This document shows, piece after piece, positions 51,931 to 62,009 of a DNA stretch of 64,000 bases. The translations under genes were made by a program, and so were the position numbers. The stretch is from JAFRXK01 sp045603305. GTDB taxonomy: Bacteria > Bacillota > Clostridia > Lachnospirales > Lachnospiraceae. Numbering within the stretch: position 1 is the first letter of the stretch; each line of letters opens with the position of its first letter. The stretch covers positions 1 through 64,000 of the forward strand of contig JAZULV010000140.1 of assembly GCA_045603305.1 (NCBI GenBank). Reading direction: 5' to 3'. The notes under the pieces are model-generated. The model was not told the DNA's origin. It saw nothing but the letters and a program-made list of their open reading frames with translations, and ran no database searches.

Positions 51931-52650
51931 ATGGCACTTGTAAGACTTGATAAATACTTAGCCGATGCCGGAATCGGCACACGAAGTGAAGTTAAAATAA
52001 AATTAAAAAAGGGACTTGTGACTGTTAACGGCACACCTGCAACCAAGCCGGAAATCAAAATCAATCCTGACGCTGATACCGTTGCCTACAATGGCAGTGT
52101 TATAAATTTTTCTACCTACGAATATTATCTGCTCCATAAGCCTGCCGGTTATGTGACCGCCGTAAAGGATAATTTATACCCTACGGTTATGGAGCTTGTT
52201 AAAGACAGTACTGCAAAGAATCTCGCCCCGGTAGGACGTCTGGACAAAGACACAGAGGGACTGCTTCTTATCACCAATGACGGTGCTCTGGCCCACAATT
52301 TACTTTCTCCGAAAAAGCACGTGGACAAGACATACTATGCAAAAATAGATTCTCCCGTGGATGCTTCCGATGTTTCGGCATTTTCAGAAGGTGTCGATAT
52401 TGGTGACGAGAAACCGACTCTTCCGGCAAAGCTTGAGATAATATCTTCGTCATGTGATGGTTCCGAAATTCTTCTGACTATTCATGAAGGCCGTTTTCAT
52501 CAGGTCAAGAGAATGTTCCATGCCCGCGGTAAGGAAGTCACCTACTTAAAGAGGATTTCGATGGGTCCGCTTACTCTTGGCGATATGCCAAAGGGTAACT
52601 GCAGGAAGCTTAGTGATGAAGAATTAGAACAATTTCATAATCATAAATAA
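51931..52650 (+). CDS. rsuA: 16S rRNA pseudouridine synthase, RsuA family
   Basis: A 239-residue protein: S4 RNA-binding domain (1-60, RLDKYLADAGIGTRSE) and a pseudouridine synthase domain. The catalytic Asp lies in GRLDKDTEGLLLITNDG (about residue 102). It has HEGRFHQVKRMFHARGKEV (about 190) as in RsuA/RluE proteins, which modify uridine 516 of 16S rRNA. GGAGGA 7 bases before the ATG. A strong terminator follows, and rpoC converges from the other side. Confidence 0.93.
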   Translation: MALVRLDKYLADAGIGTRSEVKIKLKKGLVTVNGTPATKPEIKINPDADTVAYNGSVINFSTYEYYLLHKPAGYVTAVKDNLYPTVMELVKDSTAKNLAPVGRLDKDTEGLLLITNDGALAHNLLSPKKHVDKTYYAKIDSPVDASDVSAFSEGVDIGDEKPTLPAKLEIISSSCDGSEILLTIHEGRFHQVKRMFHARGKEVTYLKRISMGPLTLGDMPKGNCRKLSDEELEQFHNHK

Positions 52651-52653
52651 TAC

Positions 52654-52682
52654 AAAGAAGTTGCCAACGGCAACTTCTTTTT
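52654..52682 (+). terminator. Terminator of rsuA
   Basis: AAAGAAGTTGCC and GGCAACTTCTTT form a perfect 12-bp stem around AAC, with more T following. Confidence 0.9.
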
Positions 52683-52709
52683 CATACTTTTGTATTATTA
52701 GGTAATATC

Positions 52710-52737
52710 AAGCGGGTATCCTTTCGGATACCCGCTT
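52710..52737 (-). terminator. Terminator of rpoBC
   Basis: AAGCGGGTATCC and GGATACCCGCTT pair perfectly around TTTC, 20 bp beyond the rpoC stop. The U-tract is weak (TTGATATT on the minus strand). Confidence 0.75.
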
Positions 52738-52757
52738 AATTATATCACAATATTTAT

Positions 52758-55700
52758 TTACTCTTCCTCATCTTCAAATGAATCATCAACATCATCAAAG
52801 TCGTCAGCGTCTTCCACATCATCATCTGACATTAATGCTCCGAGAAGTGCATCTAAGCCATCGGTTAAATCATCATCTTCTAACTCATCGTTATTCTCTT
52901 CTTCAACCTGCTCTAAAAGCTCCATGTCAAGCTTCATCTCTGCCTGTGCCTGAGCGATATTCTTATAAATATTCATATCTGTATCAAGCTTAACATCACG
53001 ATATCTGCTCATACCTGTTCCGGCAGGAATAAGTTTACCGATGATAACATTTTCCTTAAGACCGATAAGCGGGTCAACCTTTCCGTTAATAGCTGCCTCA
53101 GTAAGAACCTTAGTAGTCTCCTGGAAGGAAGCTGCTGAAAGGAATGAGTTAGTAGCAAGAGATGCCTTTGTGATACCAAGCATAATCTGCTTGCCCTCTG
53201 CAGGTGTCTTACCCTCAGCAATAAGTGCCTCGTTCATATCATTGAAATCGAGAACATCCATTGTGATACCAGGAAGTACATCACTGTCACCACTCTCTTC
53301 TACTCTTATCTTCTTAAGCATCTGACGTACAATCACCTCAACGTGCTTATCATTGATTTCAACACCCTGAAGACGATATACGCGCTGAACTTCCTGAATC
53401 ATGTAATCCTGAACAGCTCTTACCCCCTTAATCTTAAGGATATCGTGTGGATTTACACTACCTTCTGTAAGCTCGTCACCGGCCTCAAGCACTGCTCCGT
53501 CAAGAATCTTGATACGTGAACCGTAAGGAATAAGGTATGCCTTAGTATTGCCTGTCTCCGGATCAGTGATGATAATCTCACGCTTCTTCTTTGTATCCTT
53601 GATAGTTGCAACTCCGCCAAACTCTGCAATAATAGCAAGACCCTTTGGCTTTCTTGCCTCGAAAAGTTCCTCAACTCTAGGAAGACCCTGTGTGATATCG
53701 TCACCGGCAACACCACCTGTATGGAATGTACGCATGGTAAGCTGTGTACCAGGCTCACCGATTGACTGAGCTGCAATAATACCAACTGCCTCACCAACCT
53801 GTACAAGCTTAGTTGTTGCCATGTTAGCACCATAGCACTTTGCACATACACCAAGGTGTGATCTACATGTAAGTATAGTACGAATCTTAACTGAATCTCT
53901 GCCTAACTTATCAAGTACTTCCATAACCTTCGCTGCCTTCTTACGGCTGCAAAGCTTATTCGCCTCGATTATCACTTCTCCTGTATCCGGATCTGTAATA
54001 GTCTCTGCGATAACACGTCCTGTGATTCTCTCTTCGAGAGTTTCGATTGATTCCTTACCATCAGCAAATGCCTTAATCTCCATGTATGGAATCTCTCTAT
54101 CCTCACTACAGTCAACATCACGGATAATGAGTTCCTGTGATACGTCAACAAGACGTCTTGTAAGGTAACCTGAATCGGCTGTTCTAAGAGCTGTATCTGA
54201 CAGACCCTTACGAGCACCATGAGCTGAAATAAAGTACTCCAATACGTCAAGACCTTCACGGAAGTTTGACTTAATAGGAAGTTCGATAGTCTTACCGGTT
54301 GTATCAGCCATAAGACCACGCATACCTGCAAGCTGCTTAATCTGCTTGTCAGAACCACGGGCTCCTGAATCAGCCATCATGTAAATGTTATTATACTTAT
54401 CAAGTCCTGAAAGAAGGTCATGAGTAAGCTGCTCATCAGTCTTCTTCCATGTCTCGATTACTTCTTTGTAACGCTCTTCCTCGGTAACAAGACCACGACG
54501 GAAGTTCTTTGAAATTCTATCAACAGTTGCCTGAGCATCTTCAATGAGCTGCTTCTTAGTTGCAGGTACTGTCATATCTGAAATTGATACTGTCATGGCA
54601 GCTCTTGTAGAATACTTGTAACCCATTGCCTTAATGTTATCAAGTACAATTGCAGTATCTGTAGCACCATGATTATCAATAACCTTCTGGAGTATCTTCT
54701 TAAGACCCTTCTTGCCTACATGGAAATCAACCTCAAGTGTAAGTGCATTCTCCGGCTTGCTTCTGTCAACAAAACCAAGGTCCTGTGGAATTATCTCGTT
54801 GAAGATGAAACGTCCGATAGTTGATTCAACTATATTGCTTACTACACTTCCATCTTCCATAGTCTTTGAAACTCTTACTTTAACCTTTGAGTGCAATGTT
54901 GCTGCATCATTCTCATAAGCAAGAATAGCTTCGTTCACACTCTTGAAAATCATACCTTCACCCTTAGCACCCGGTCTTTCCTGTGTAAGGTAGTAAATAC
55001 CAAGTACCATATCCTGTGAAGGAACGGCAACAGGACCACCATCTGATGGCTTAAGCAGGTTATTAGGTGAAAGGAGTAAGAAGCGGCACTCAGCCTGTGC
55101 TTCTACTGAAAGCGGCAAATGTACCGCCATCTGGTCACCATCGAAGTCAGCGTTGAAAGCTGTACATACGAGCGGATGAAGCTTAATAGCCTTACCCTCT
55201 ACCAGAATAGGCTCAAATGCCTGAATACCAAGACGGTGAAGGGTAGGAGCACGGTTAAGCATAACCGGATGTTCTTTGATAACATCTTCAAGCACATCCC
55301 AAACCTCTGTCTGGAGACGCTCTACCATCTTCTTGGCACTCTTTATATTATGAGCTGTGCCATTGGCAACAAGCTCCTTCATAACAAATGGCTTGAATAA
55401 TTCAATCGCCATCTCCTTTGGAAGACCGCACTGATAAATCTTAAGCTCAGGACCAACTACGATAACTGAACGTCCTGAATAGTCAACACGCTTTCCGAGA
55501 AGATTCTGACGGAAACGCCCCTGCTTACCCTTGAGCATGTCAGAAAGTGACTTTAACGGACGGTTTCCTGGACCTGTTACAGGTCTGCCTCTTCTGCCGT
55601 TGTCGATAAGTGCGTCAACAGCTTCCTGAAGCATTCTCTTTTCGTTTCTTACAATGATATCAGGAGCACCAAGCTCAAGAAGTCTTGCAAGACGATTGTT

Positions 55701-56513
55701 ACGGTTGATAATTCTTCTATATAAGTCATTGAGGTCTGATGTAGCAAAACGTCCACCGTCAAGCTGCACCATAGGTCTTAAATCCGGTGGAATAACCGGA
55801 ATTACGTCCATAATCATCCACTCAGGCTTATTACCTGAGTTTCTGAATGCCTCAACAACCTCTAATCTCTTAACAATTCTGGCGCGCTTCTGACCTGAAG
55901 CCTCCTGTAATACAGCTCTTAATTCCTCTGACTCTTTTTCTACGTCAATATCTCTTAACAGCTCCTGTACAGCCTCTGCACCCATACCTACCTTAAATGT
56001 ATCACCATACTTATCGTAGGCATCTCTGTATTCCTTTTCTGAAAGGATCTGCTTCTTAACAAGGTCTGTATCTCCGCTGTCAAGTACAATATATGAAGCG
56101 AAATAAAGTACCTTCTCAAGAGCTCTTGGTGAAATATCAAGAATAAGTCCCATTCTGCTAGGTATACCCTTAAAGTACCAGATATGAGATATAGGAGCCG
56201 CAAGTGTAATATGTCCCATGCGCTCACGTCTTACGCTTGACTTTGTTATCTCTACACCACAACGGTCACAGATAACGCCTTTATATCTAATCTTCTTATA
56301 CTTTCCGCAATGACATTCCCAGTCCTTTGTAGGTCCAAAAATCTTCTCACAGAAAAGACCTTCCTTCTCAGGCTTTAAGGTTCTGTAATTGATAGTCTCC
56401 GGCTTCTTTACCTCACCATGGGACCACTCTAAAACCTTCTCCGGTGATGCCAAGCCAATCTTAATGGAAGAAAAAACTAATGGCTCGTAGTTTTCATTAT
56501 TATTCTCAGGCAT
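52758..56513 (-). CDS. rpoC: RNA polymerase beta' subunit
   Basis: A 1,251-residue beta' subunit. It has the N-terminal zinc site (CHCGKYKKIRYKGVICDRCG, about 63-82), the catalytic NADFDGDQM with three Mg-binding Asp (about 448-456), and the second zinc site around CRSHLGVCAKCYG (about 878). The final 50 residues are strongly acidic (DELEDDDLTDGLDALLG and runs of D/E), a tail found in Lachnospiraceae. It is 18 bp downstream of rpoB. No str-operon genes follow; rsuA converges on it. Confidence 0.98.
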   Translation of the reverse strand: MPENNNENYEPLVFSSIKIGLASPEKVLEWSHGEVKKPETINYRTLKPEKEGLFCEKIFGPTKDWECHCGKYKKIRYKGVICDRCGVEITKSSVRRERMGHITLAAPISHIWYFKGIPSRMGLILDISPRALEKVLYFASYIVLDSGDTDLVKKQILSEKEYRDAYDKYGDTFKVGMGAEAVQELLRDIDVEKESEELRAVLQEASGQKRARIVKRLEVVEAFRNSGNKPEWMIMDVIPVIPPDLRPMVQLDGGRFATSDLNDLYRRIINRNNRLARLLELGAPDIIVRNEKRMLQEAVDALIDNGRRGRPVTGPGNRPLKSLSDMLKGKQGRFRQNLLGKRVDYSGRSVIVVGPELKIYQCGLPKEMAIELFKPFVMKELVANGTAHNIKSAKKMVERLQTEVWDVLEDVIKEHPVMLNRAPTLHRLGIQAFEPILVEGKAIKLHPLVCTAFNADFDGDQMAVHLPLSVEAQAECRFLLLSPNNLLKPSDGGPVAVPSQDMVLGIYYLTQERPGAKGEGMIFKSVNEAILAYENDAATLHSKVKVRVSKTMEDGSVVSNIVESTIGRFIFNEIIPQDLGFVDRSKPENALTLEVDFHVGKKGLKKILQKVIDNHGATDTAIVLDNIKAMGYKYSTRAAMTVSISDMTVPATKKQLIEDAQATVDRISKNFRRGLVTEEERYKEVIETWKKTDEQLTHDLLSGLDKYNNIYMMADSGARGSDKQIKQLAGMRGLMADTTGKTIELPIKSNFREGLDVLEYFISAHGARKGLSDTALRTADSGYLTRRLVDVSQELIIRDVDCSEDREIPYMEIKAFADGKESIETLEERITGRVIAETITDPDTGEVIIEANKLCSRKKAAKVMEVLDKLGRDSVKIRTILTCRSHLGVCAKCYGANMATTKLVQVGEAVGIIAAQSIGEPGTQLTMRTFHTGGVAGDDITQGLPRVEELFEARKPKGLAIIAEFGGVATIKDTKKKREIIITDPETGNTKAYLIPYGSRIKILDGAVLEAGDELTEGSVNPHDILKIKGVRAVQDYMIQEVQRVYRLQGVEINDKHVEVIVRQMLKKIRVEESGDSDVLPGITMDVLDFNDMNEALIAEGKTPAEGKQIMLGITKASLATNSFLSAASFQETTKVLTEAAINGKVDPLIGLKENVIIGKLIPAGTGMSRYRDVKLDTDMNIYKNIAQAQAEMKLDMELLEQVEEENNDELEDDDLTDGLDALLGALMSDDDVEDADDFDDVDDSFEDEEE

Positions 56514-56531
56514 GTTCGGCTCTCCCTTCTA

Positions 56532-59500
56532 TTAGTTCTCATAATCATAGTCAAGATCTGCACCGGCATCGTCGCTTGAATCAACACTTACCAGTTCTTC
56601 ACCTTCAAACACCTGCTCCTGATAACCATACTCAGCATATGACTCCTCATAGTTGTTGTATGTCTTATCATTAAGCAATGAATTGAAGTCCGTATTGCCA
56701 TACTCTGTTGTCTCCATCATCTGAACTTCTGTGTTGTCTTCTCTAAGAAGCTTAACATCAAGTCCAAGAGACTGAAGCTCTTTAATAAGAACCTTGAATG
56801 ATTCCGGAACACCTGACTGTGGAATATTCTCGCCCTTAATAATAGCCTCATAAGTCTTAACACGTCCTACAACATCATCAGACTTAACTGTAAGGATCTC
56901 CTGAAGGGTGTATGCAGCACCATATGCCTCAAGAGCCCAAACTTCCATCTCACCGAAACGCTGTCCACCGAACTGTGCCTTACCACCGAGTGGCTGCTGT
57001 GTTACTAATGAGTATGGACCTGTGGAACGGGCATGAATCTTATCATCAACAAGGTGATGAAGCTTGAGGTAATGCATGTGACCGATAGTTACCGGACTGT
57101 CAAAATACTCTCCGGTTCTACCATCACGAAGACGAACCTTACCGTCTCTGCTGATCGGTACTCCCTTCCAAAGCTCTCTGTGATCCTTATTCTCCTCAAG
57201 GAATGCCATAACATCATCCTTAAGAATATCTGTATATTTCTCTACAAAGTCTTCCCACTCCATATTTACATAATCGTTGGCAAGATCAAGTGTATCCATA
57301 ATGTCATTCTCATCTGCACCATCGAATACCGGTGTAGTGATATTAAAGCCAAGAGCCTTAGCTGCAAGACTTAAGTGAATCTCAAGTACCTGTCCGATAT
57401 TCATACGTGAAGGTACGCCGAGAGGGTTAAGCACGATATCAAGAGGACGTCCATTTGGAAGGAATGGCATATCTTCTACAGGAAGAACTCTTGAACCAAC
57501 ACCCTTGTTACCATGACGACCCGCCATCTTATCACCTACAGAAATCTTTCTCTTCTGCGCGATGTAGATACGTACAGTCTGGGTAACACCCGGTGAAAGC
57601 TCGTCACCATTCTCTCTTGTAAACACCTTGGCATCTACTACGATACCGTAAGCACCGTGAGGTACCTTAAGTGAAGTATCTCTTACTTCTCTAGCCTTCT
57701 CACCGAAGATAGCTCTAAGGAGTCTCTCTTCAGCAGTAAGCTCTGTCTCTCCCTTAGGAGTAACCTTACCTACAAGAATATCTCCAGCACGAACCTCAGC
57801 ACCAATGCGGATGATACCTCTCTCGTCAAGATCCTTAAGAGCATCATCACCTACGCCAGGAACGTCTCTTGTAATCTCTTCCGGTCCTAACTTGGTATCT
57901 CTTGCTTCTGCCTCGTATTCTTCTATATGCACTGATGTATAAACATCATCCTGAACAAGTCTTTCACTAAGAAGAACCGCATCCTCGTAGTTATAACCTT
58001 CCCAGGTCATGAAACCGATAAGAGGGTTCTTACCAAGGGCAATCTCACCCATGTTTGTAGAAGGTCCGTCAGCGATTACATCACCCTTCTTAACCTTCTC
58101 GCCACAGAATACAATCGGCTTCTGGTTGTAACAGTTGCTCTGATTGCTTCTCTTGAACTTTGTAAGATGGTATACATCTCTGTTGCCATCTTCTGTTCTG
58201 ATAATAATCTCGTTAGACGCTGAACGCTCAACTACACCATCGTTCTTAGCAACAACACACACACCTGAGTCTACTGCTGCCTTATTCTCCATACCTGTAC
58301 CAACAGCCGGTGCTTCTGTAAAGAGAAGCGGTACTGCCTGACGCTGCATGTTAGAGCCCATGAGTGCACGGTTAGCATCGTCGTTCTGAAGGAACGGAAT
58401 CATGGATGTAGCAACTGAGAATACCATCTTAGGTGATACGTCCATCAAATCGATAGTGTGCTTCTGGAACTCAGATGTCTCCTCGCGGAAACGTCCTGAT
58501 ACGTTGTTACGTACAAAATGTCCATCCTCATCAAGCTGCTCGTTCGCCTGTGCTACTATATAATTATCCTCTTCATCCGCAGTTAAATAAATAACCTCAT
58601 CTGTAACTACCGGATTCTTAGGGTCAACACTCTTGTCTACCACACGGTAAGGTGCCTCAACAAAACCATATTCATTCACTCTTGCATAGGTTGCAAGGGA
58701 GTTGATAAGACCGATGTTAGGACCTTCAGGAGTCTCGATAGGACACATTCTTCCATAGTGTGAATAGTGAACGTCTCGAACCTCGAAACCGGCACGGTCT
58801 CTTGAAAGACCACCAGGACCGAGAGCTGAAAGACGACGCTTATGTGTAAGCTCTGAAAGAGGGTTGTTCTGGTCCATGAACTGTGAAAGCTGTGAACTTC
58901 CGAAGAATTCTTTAACCGCTGCAGTCACCGGCTTAATATTAATAAGTGACTGTGGAGTAACCCCTTCAAGATCCTGTGTTGTCATTCTTTCTCTTACAAC
59001 ACGCTCCATACGTGAAAGACCGATTCTGTACTGGTTCTGGAGAAGCTCTCCAACCGCACGAATACGTCTGTTACCTAAATGGTCAATATCATCATCGGTA
59101 CCAATACCGTACTCAAGATGAATATTGTAGTTAATTGATGCAAATATATCTTCTTTAGTAATGTGCTTAGGAATAAGGTCGTTAATGCGTCTGCTTACAG
59201 TCTCCTTAACAGCCTCTTCATCATCTCCACATTCCTCAAGGATTTCTCTTAATACAGGGTAGAAAACAAGTTCTGAAACCTTAGCTTCAGCAGGGTCAAA
59301 GGAAACATACTTTGACAAGTCAACCATGAGGTTAGAAAGCACCTTCACCTTATGTCCATCGCAGTCAATGTATACAAATGGTACTGCTGCATTCTGAATA
59401 TCAGTTGCAATACTCTTTGTAACATTAGTACCAGCCTCTGCAATAACCTCACCTGTAGACATATCAACTACGTCCTCTGCAAGTACATGACCGGTAATTC

Positions 59501-60362
59501 TGCTCTTAAAGTGGAGCTTCTTATTGAACTTATATCTACCAACCTTTGCAAGGTCATATCTTCTTGGATCAAAGAACATACCGCCAATAAGAGTCTCTGC
59601 ACTGTCAACAGATAAAGGCTCGCCCGGACGAATCTTTCTGTATAACTCAAGGAGACCATCCTGATAGTTGTCTGATACATCCTTTGCAATACTAGCTTCT
59701 ATCTTTGGTTCTTCACCAAAAAGTTCTCTAATCTCTTCATTTGTTCCTAAACCAAGGGCACGGATAAGAACAGTAACAGGTACTTTTCTTGTACGGTCAA
59801 CTCTTACAAAGAATACATCATTAGAGTCAGTCTCATACTCAAGCCATGCACCTCTGTTTGGAATTACAGTAGATGAATAAAGCTTCTTACCAATCTTATC
59901 ATGAGCAATACCATAATAAATACCAGGTGAACGAACAAGCTGGCTTACTATAACTCGCTCTGCACCATTGATAACGAATGAGCCTGTATCAGTCATAAGC
60001 GGCAGGTCACCCATAAATATCTCATGCTCACTAATCTCGTCAGTTTCCTTATTTATAAGTCTAACCTTAACCTTTAACGGAGCAGCATATGTTGCGTCTC
60101 TCTCTTTGCATTCTTCGATGGTATACTTAACATCATTCCTGCAAAGCTCGAACCCAACCAGTTCCAGACTCAGATGTCCGCTAAAATCAGCTATAGGAGA
60201 AATATCTTCCAACACTTCTTTTAAGCCTTCATCGAGAAACCACTGATAGGAATCCTTCTGAATCTCAATCAGATTAGGTATATCAATAACCTCTTTCTGT
60301 CTTGAGTAACTCATTCTAATGCTCTTTCCAGTTGTTACCGGACGTATTCTGCATTTTTCCAT
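56532..60362 (-). CDS. rpoB: RNA polymerase beta subunit
   Basis: A 1,276-residue beta subunit. The rifampicin cluster reads SSQLSQFMDQNNPLSELTHK, the wild-type form, so no classic resistance change is visible. Also present are GFEVRDVHYSHYGRMCPIETPEG, the catalytic-region KRKISVGDKMAGRHGNKGV and LGGKAQFGGQRFGEMEVWAL near the end. The last 60 residues are acidic and Tyr-rich, beyond the usual beta end. AGGGGTG 8 bases before ATG 60362. It starts the operon: rplJ and rplL, usually just upstream, are absent, and a divergent gene lies there. Confidence 0.98.
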   Translation of the reverse strand: MEKCRIRPVTTGKSIRMSYSRQKEVIDIPNLIEIQKDSYQWFLDEGLKEVLEDISPIADFSGHLSLELVGFELCRNDVKYTIEECKERDATYAAPLKVKVRLINKETDEISEHEIFMGDLPLMTDTGSFVINGAERVIVSQLVRSPGIYYGIAHDKIGKKLYSSTVIPNRGAWLEYETDSNDVFFVRVDRTRKVPVTVLIRALGLGTNEEIRELFGEEPKIEASIAKDVSDNYQDGLLELYRKIRPGEPLSVDSAETLIGGMFFDPRRYDLAKVGRYKFNKKLHFKSRITGHVLAEDVVDMSTGEVIAEAGTNVTKSIATDIQNAAVPFVYIDCDGHKVKVLSNLMVDLSKYVSFDPAEAKVSELVFYPVLREILEECGDDEEAVKETVSRRINDLIPKHITKEDIFASINYNIHLEYGIGTDDDIDHLGNRRIRAVGELLQNQYRIGLSRMERVVRERMTTQDLEGVTPQSLINIKPVTAAVKEFFGSSQLSQFMDQNNPLSELTHKRRLSALGPGGLSRDRAGFEVRDVHYSHYGRMCPIETPEGPNIGLINSLATYARVNEYGFVEAPYRVVDKSVDPKNPVVTDEVIYLTADEEDNYIVAQANEQLDEDGHFVRNNVSGRFREETSEFQKHTIDLMDVSPKMVFSVATSMIPFLQNDDANRALMGSNMQRQAVPLLFTEAPAVGTGMENKAAVDSGVCVVAKNDGVVERSASNEIIIRTEDGNRDVYHLTKFKRSNQSNCYNQKPIVFCGEKVKKGDVIADGPSTNMGEIALGKNPLIGFMTWEGYNYEDAVLLSERLVQDDVYTSVHIEEYEAEARDTKLGPEEITRDVPGVGDDALKDLDERGIIRIGAEVRAGDILVGKVTPKGETELTAEERLLRAIFGEKAREVRDTSLKVPHGAYGIVVDAKVFTRENGDELSPGVTQTVRIYIAQKRKISVGDKMAGRHGNKGVGSRVLPVEDMPFLPNGRPLDIVLNPLGVPSRMNIGQVLEIHLSLAAKALGFNITTPVFDGADENDIMDTLDLANDYVNMEWEDFVEKYTDILKDDVMAFLEENKDHRELWKGVPISRDGKVRLRDGRTGEYFDSPVTIGHMHYLKLHHLVDDKIHARSTGPYSLVTQQPLGGKAQFGGQRFGEMEVWALEAYGAAYTLQEILTVKSDDVVGRVKTYEAIIKGENIPQSGVPESFKVLIKELQSLGLDVKLLREDNTEVQMMETTEYGNTDFNSLLNDKTYNNYEESYAEYGYQEQVFEGEELVSVDSSDDAGADLDYDYEN

Positions 60363-60627
60363 TGACGTTTCACCCCTGTTTTCTTTATACTGAACTAACA
60401 GTCATAATAACTGTTGACAGAATCGGTTTATCCGCAAATATTCGAACAAACCAATTAACCATCGTTAATAAACTACCCCTCTGCTACGCATACGAGGGCA
60501 TTATTCCAATATAATGCACCTTACATATTAACACACAAAAATCAATAAGTCAAACCGAATTTTTATTATTTTTAAGCTAATTAACACAATTTTTACATGT
60601 ATTTTCGCCTTTTAGGTAATGTCAGCC
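60363..60627. other. Leader and upstream region of rpoB
   Basis: The minus strand upstream of rpoB holds a small hairpin (AACAGT 60397-60402 with ACTGTT 60410-60415) and a CCCTC/GAGGG pair at about 60476-60497, but no gene. I cannot pick the rpoB promoter with confidence; a long leader is likely. Confidence 0.35.
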
Positions 60628-60656
60628 TTGAAACTCTTGGTTGTAAATGCTATAAT
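60628..60656 (+). promoter_or_regulatory. Promoter of the small membrane protein gene
   Basis: TTGAAA (60628-60633), a 17-base spacer and consensus TATAAT (60651-60656). Confidence 0.8.
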
Positions 60657-60687
60657 TAATAGAAACAGACATATAGGAGGTTTACAT

Positions 60688-61194
60688 ATGAAACCATTTA
60701 CTATTGTATTGATAGTAATTACAGTTGTCCTTGTTGTCGCAGCAATCGCTCTTTATTTCTTTGGTAAGCGTATGGAGAAGAAGCAGGCAGAACAGAAGAA
60801 CATGATGGACTCTATGGCCCAGACAGTTTCCATGCTTATTATCGATAAAAAGAAGATGAAGCTTAAAGAGTCAGGTCTTCCGAAGGTTGTATTCGAACAA
60901 ACACCTAAGTATTTACGCTGGTCAAAGGTACCTATCGTTAAAGCGAAAGTAGGTCCGAAGATTATGTCACTTATGTGCGACGCCTCAGTATTTGACAAGG
61001 TGCCGGTAAAGCAGGAAGTAAAAGCAACCATCAGTGGTATCTATATCACTGATGTCAGGGGAGTTCGCGGCGCTATTCTTCAGGCACCTGCTAAGAAGAA
61101 GCTTCTTCAGAGAGCTAAGGACAAGCTTGCCACAATGGCCGGTAAGGGTCAGGACAACAGCAATTCTAAGACAAATGCAAAGAAAAAGAAGTAA
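60688..61194 (+). CDS. Conserved hypothetical membrane-anchored protein
   Basis: A 168-residue protein with one helix (about 5-27: IVLIVITVVLVVAAIALYFF), a charged coiled stretch, a beta-rich domain (KKMKLKESGLPKVVFEQTPK, KVPIVKAKVGPKIMSLMCD) and a lysine-rich end. I know similar proteins only as uncharacterised ones in Clostridia. It has a consensus promoter, AGGAGG 7 bases upstream, and a strong terminator, so it is probably well expressed. The basic tail may bind nucleic acid or lipid. No function is assigned. Confidence 0.75.
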   Translation: MKPFTIVLIVITVVLVVAAIALYFFGKRMEKKQAEQKNMMDSMAQTVSMLIIDKKKMKLKESGLPKVVFEQTPKYLRWSKVPIVKAKVGPKIMSLMCDASVFDKVPVKQEVKATISGIYITDVRGVRGAILQAPAKKKLLQRAKDKLATMAGKGQDNSNSKTNAKKKK

Positions 61195-61227
61195 CACAAT
61201 TATTGTATACTTTAATGCGCATAATCT

Positions 61228-61255
61228 GAGCCGGGCGATTCGCCCGGCTCTTTTT
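61228..61255 (+). terminator. Terminator after the small membrane protein gene
   Basis: GAGCCGGGCGA and TCGCCCGGCTC form an 11-bp GC-rich stem followed by five T. Confidence 0.95.
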
Positions 61256-61259
61256 CATC

Positions 61260-61715
61260 TTAACTATTATTATGGAAATAATACAATATATGCCTTTCCG
61301 TATCATAATAATAAATGTCGTAATTATGATATTTTCCATAAATATCATTAGAATCTGTAACCTCTATATAAAAATAATCATTGGTATCAACCTGCAACTT
61401 AGGATTAAAATCATACGATTCTTTATAATTTTCCCGGTACTGAACCCAAGCATAAAAATTATCAAAGAAATCATTCAATTCGTTAATATCTTCGTCCGTT
61501 ACAGATTTATAGAATTTACTATTAATAAAATCATAATCTGAGCTATCATTATAATAATACTTACAATAATCCGTATAATCCTTAAATGAAGAATCAAAAT
61601 ATTCATCTGATGAAACATATCCACTTAGCACTTTTTCATCCTCATTCTTGCAGCCATTAGTAAACATCACTAATATCATTAATATTGCTACACACCTCAA
61701 ACTTCTCACATACAC
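61260..61715 (-). CDS. Putative lipoprotein, Tyr/Asp-rich
   Basis: A protein of about 151 residues from GTG 61715, which has AGGAGGGG 5 bases upstream. A short basic start and a hydrophobic stretch (CVAILMILVMFTNGC) lead to a cysteine; TNGC is not a standard lipobox but is acceptable. The rest is polar and very rich in Tyr and Asp (DYTDYCKYYYNDSSDYDF). It follows the XRE gene by about 40 bp on the same strand and is likely the third gene of the DUF2975 operon. Function unknown. Confidence 0.6.
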   Translation of the reverse strand: MYVRSLRCVAILMILVMFTNGCKNEDEKVLSGYVSSDEYFDSSFKDYTDYCKYYYNDSSDYDFINSKFYKSVTDEDINELNDFFDNFYAWVQYRENYKESYDFNPKLQVDTNDYFYIEVTDSNDIYGKYHNYDIYYYDTERHILYYFHNNS

Positions 61716-61754
61716 ATTTACCCCTCCTGTTACTTTATATATAAAACTCATCCC

Positions 61755-61970
61755 CTAACTCTTCTTTCGATATTCCAGAATGTCCCCTGGCTGGCAGTCA
61801 AGTGCAGCACACAACTTTGCCAAAGTAGAAATCTTAAGAGCTTTTGCCTTTCCATTTTTCAAAACAGAAATATTAGCCATTGTAATTCCTACTCGCTCTG
61901 ATAATTCTGTAACACTCATTTTGCGCTTCGCTAACATTACATCAATATTAAAAATAATTTCATCTTCCAT
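61755..61970 (-). CDS. Small XRE regulator (YozG-like)
   Basis: A 71-residue protein that is only a helix-turn-helix: MLAKRKMSVTELSERVGITMANIS, then KNGKAKALKISTLAKLCAALDCQPGDILEY, the marks of the Cro/CI group encoded with DUF2975 membrane proteins (yoaS-yozG type). GAGGTGG about 8 bases upstream supports ATG 61970. It lies 39 bp downstream of the DUF2975 gene. It probably controls the operon from the dyad upstream. Confidence 0.88.
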   Translation of the reverse strand: MEDEIIFNIDVMLAKRKMSVTELSERVGITMANISVLKNGKAKALKISTLAKLCAALDCQPGDILEYRKKS

Positions 61971-62009
61971 ATATCCAGCCACCTCAACCTACCATATTTA
62001 TATCATACA

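Noticed and set aside
53453..53854. 133-codon frame within rpoC on the same strand
   Set aside because: Out-of-frame shadow rich in Leu, Arg and Ser from rpoC codon use.
60363..60687. Searched for rplL or rplJ upstream of rpoB
   Set aside because: No ribosomal protein frame is present; the space holds only leader DNA and the promoter of a divergent gene.
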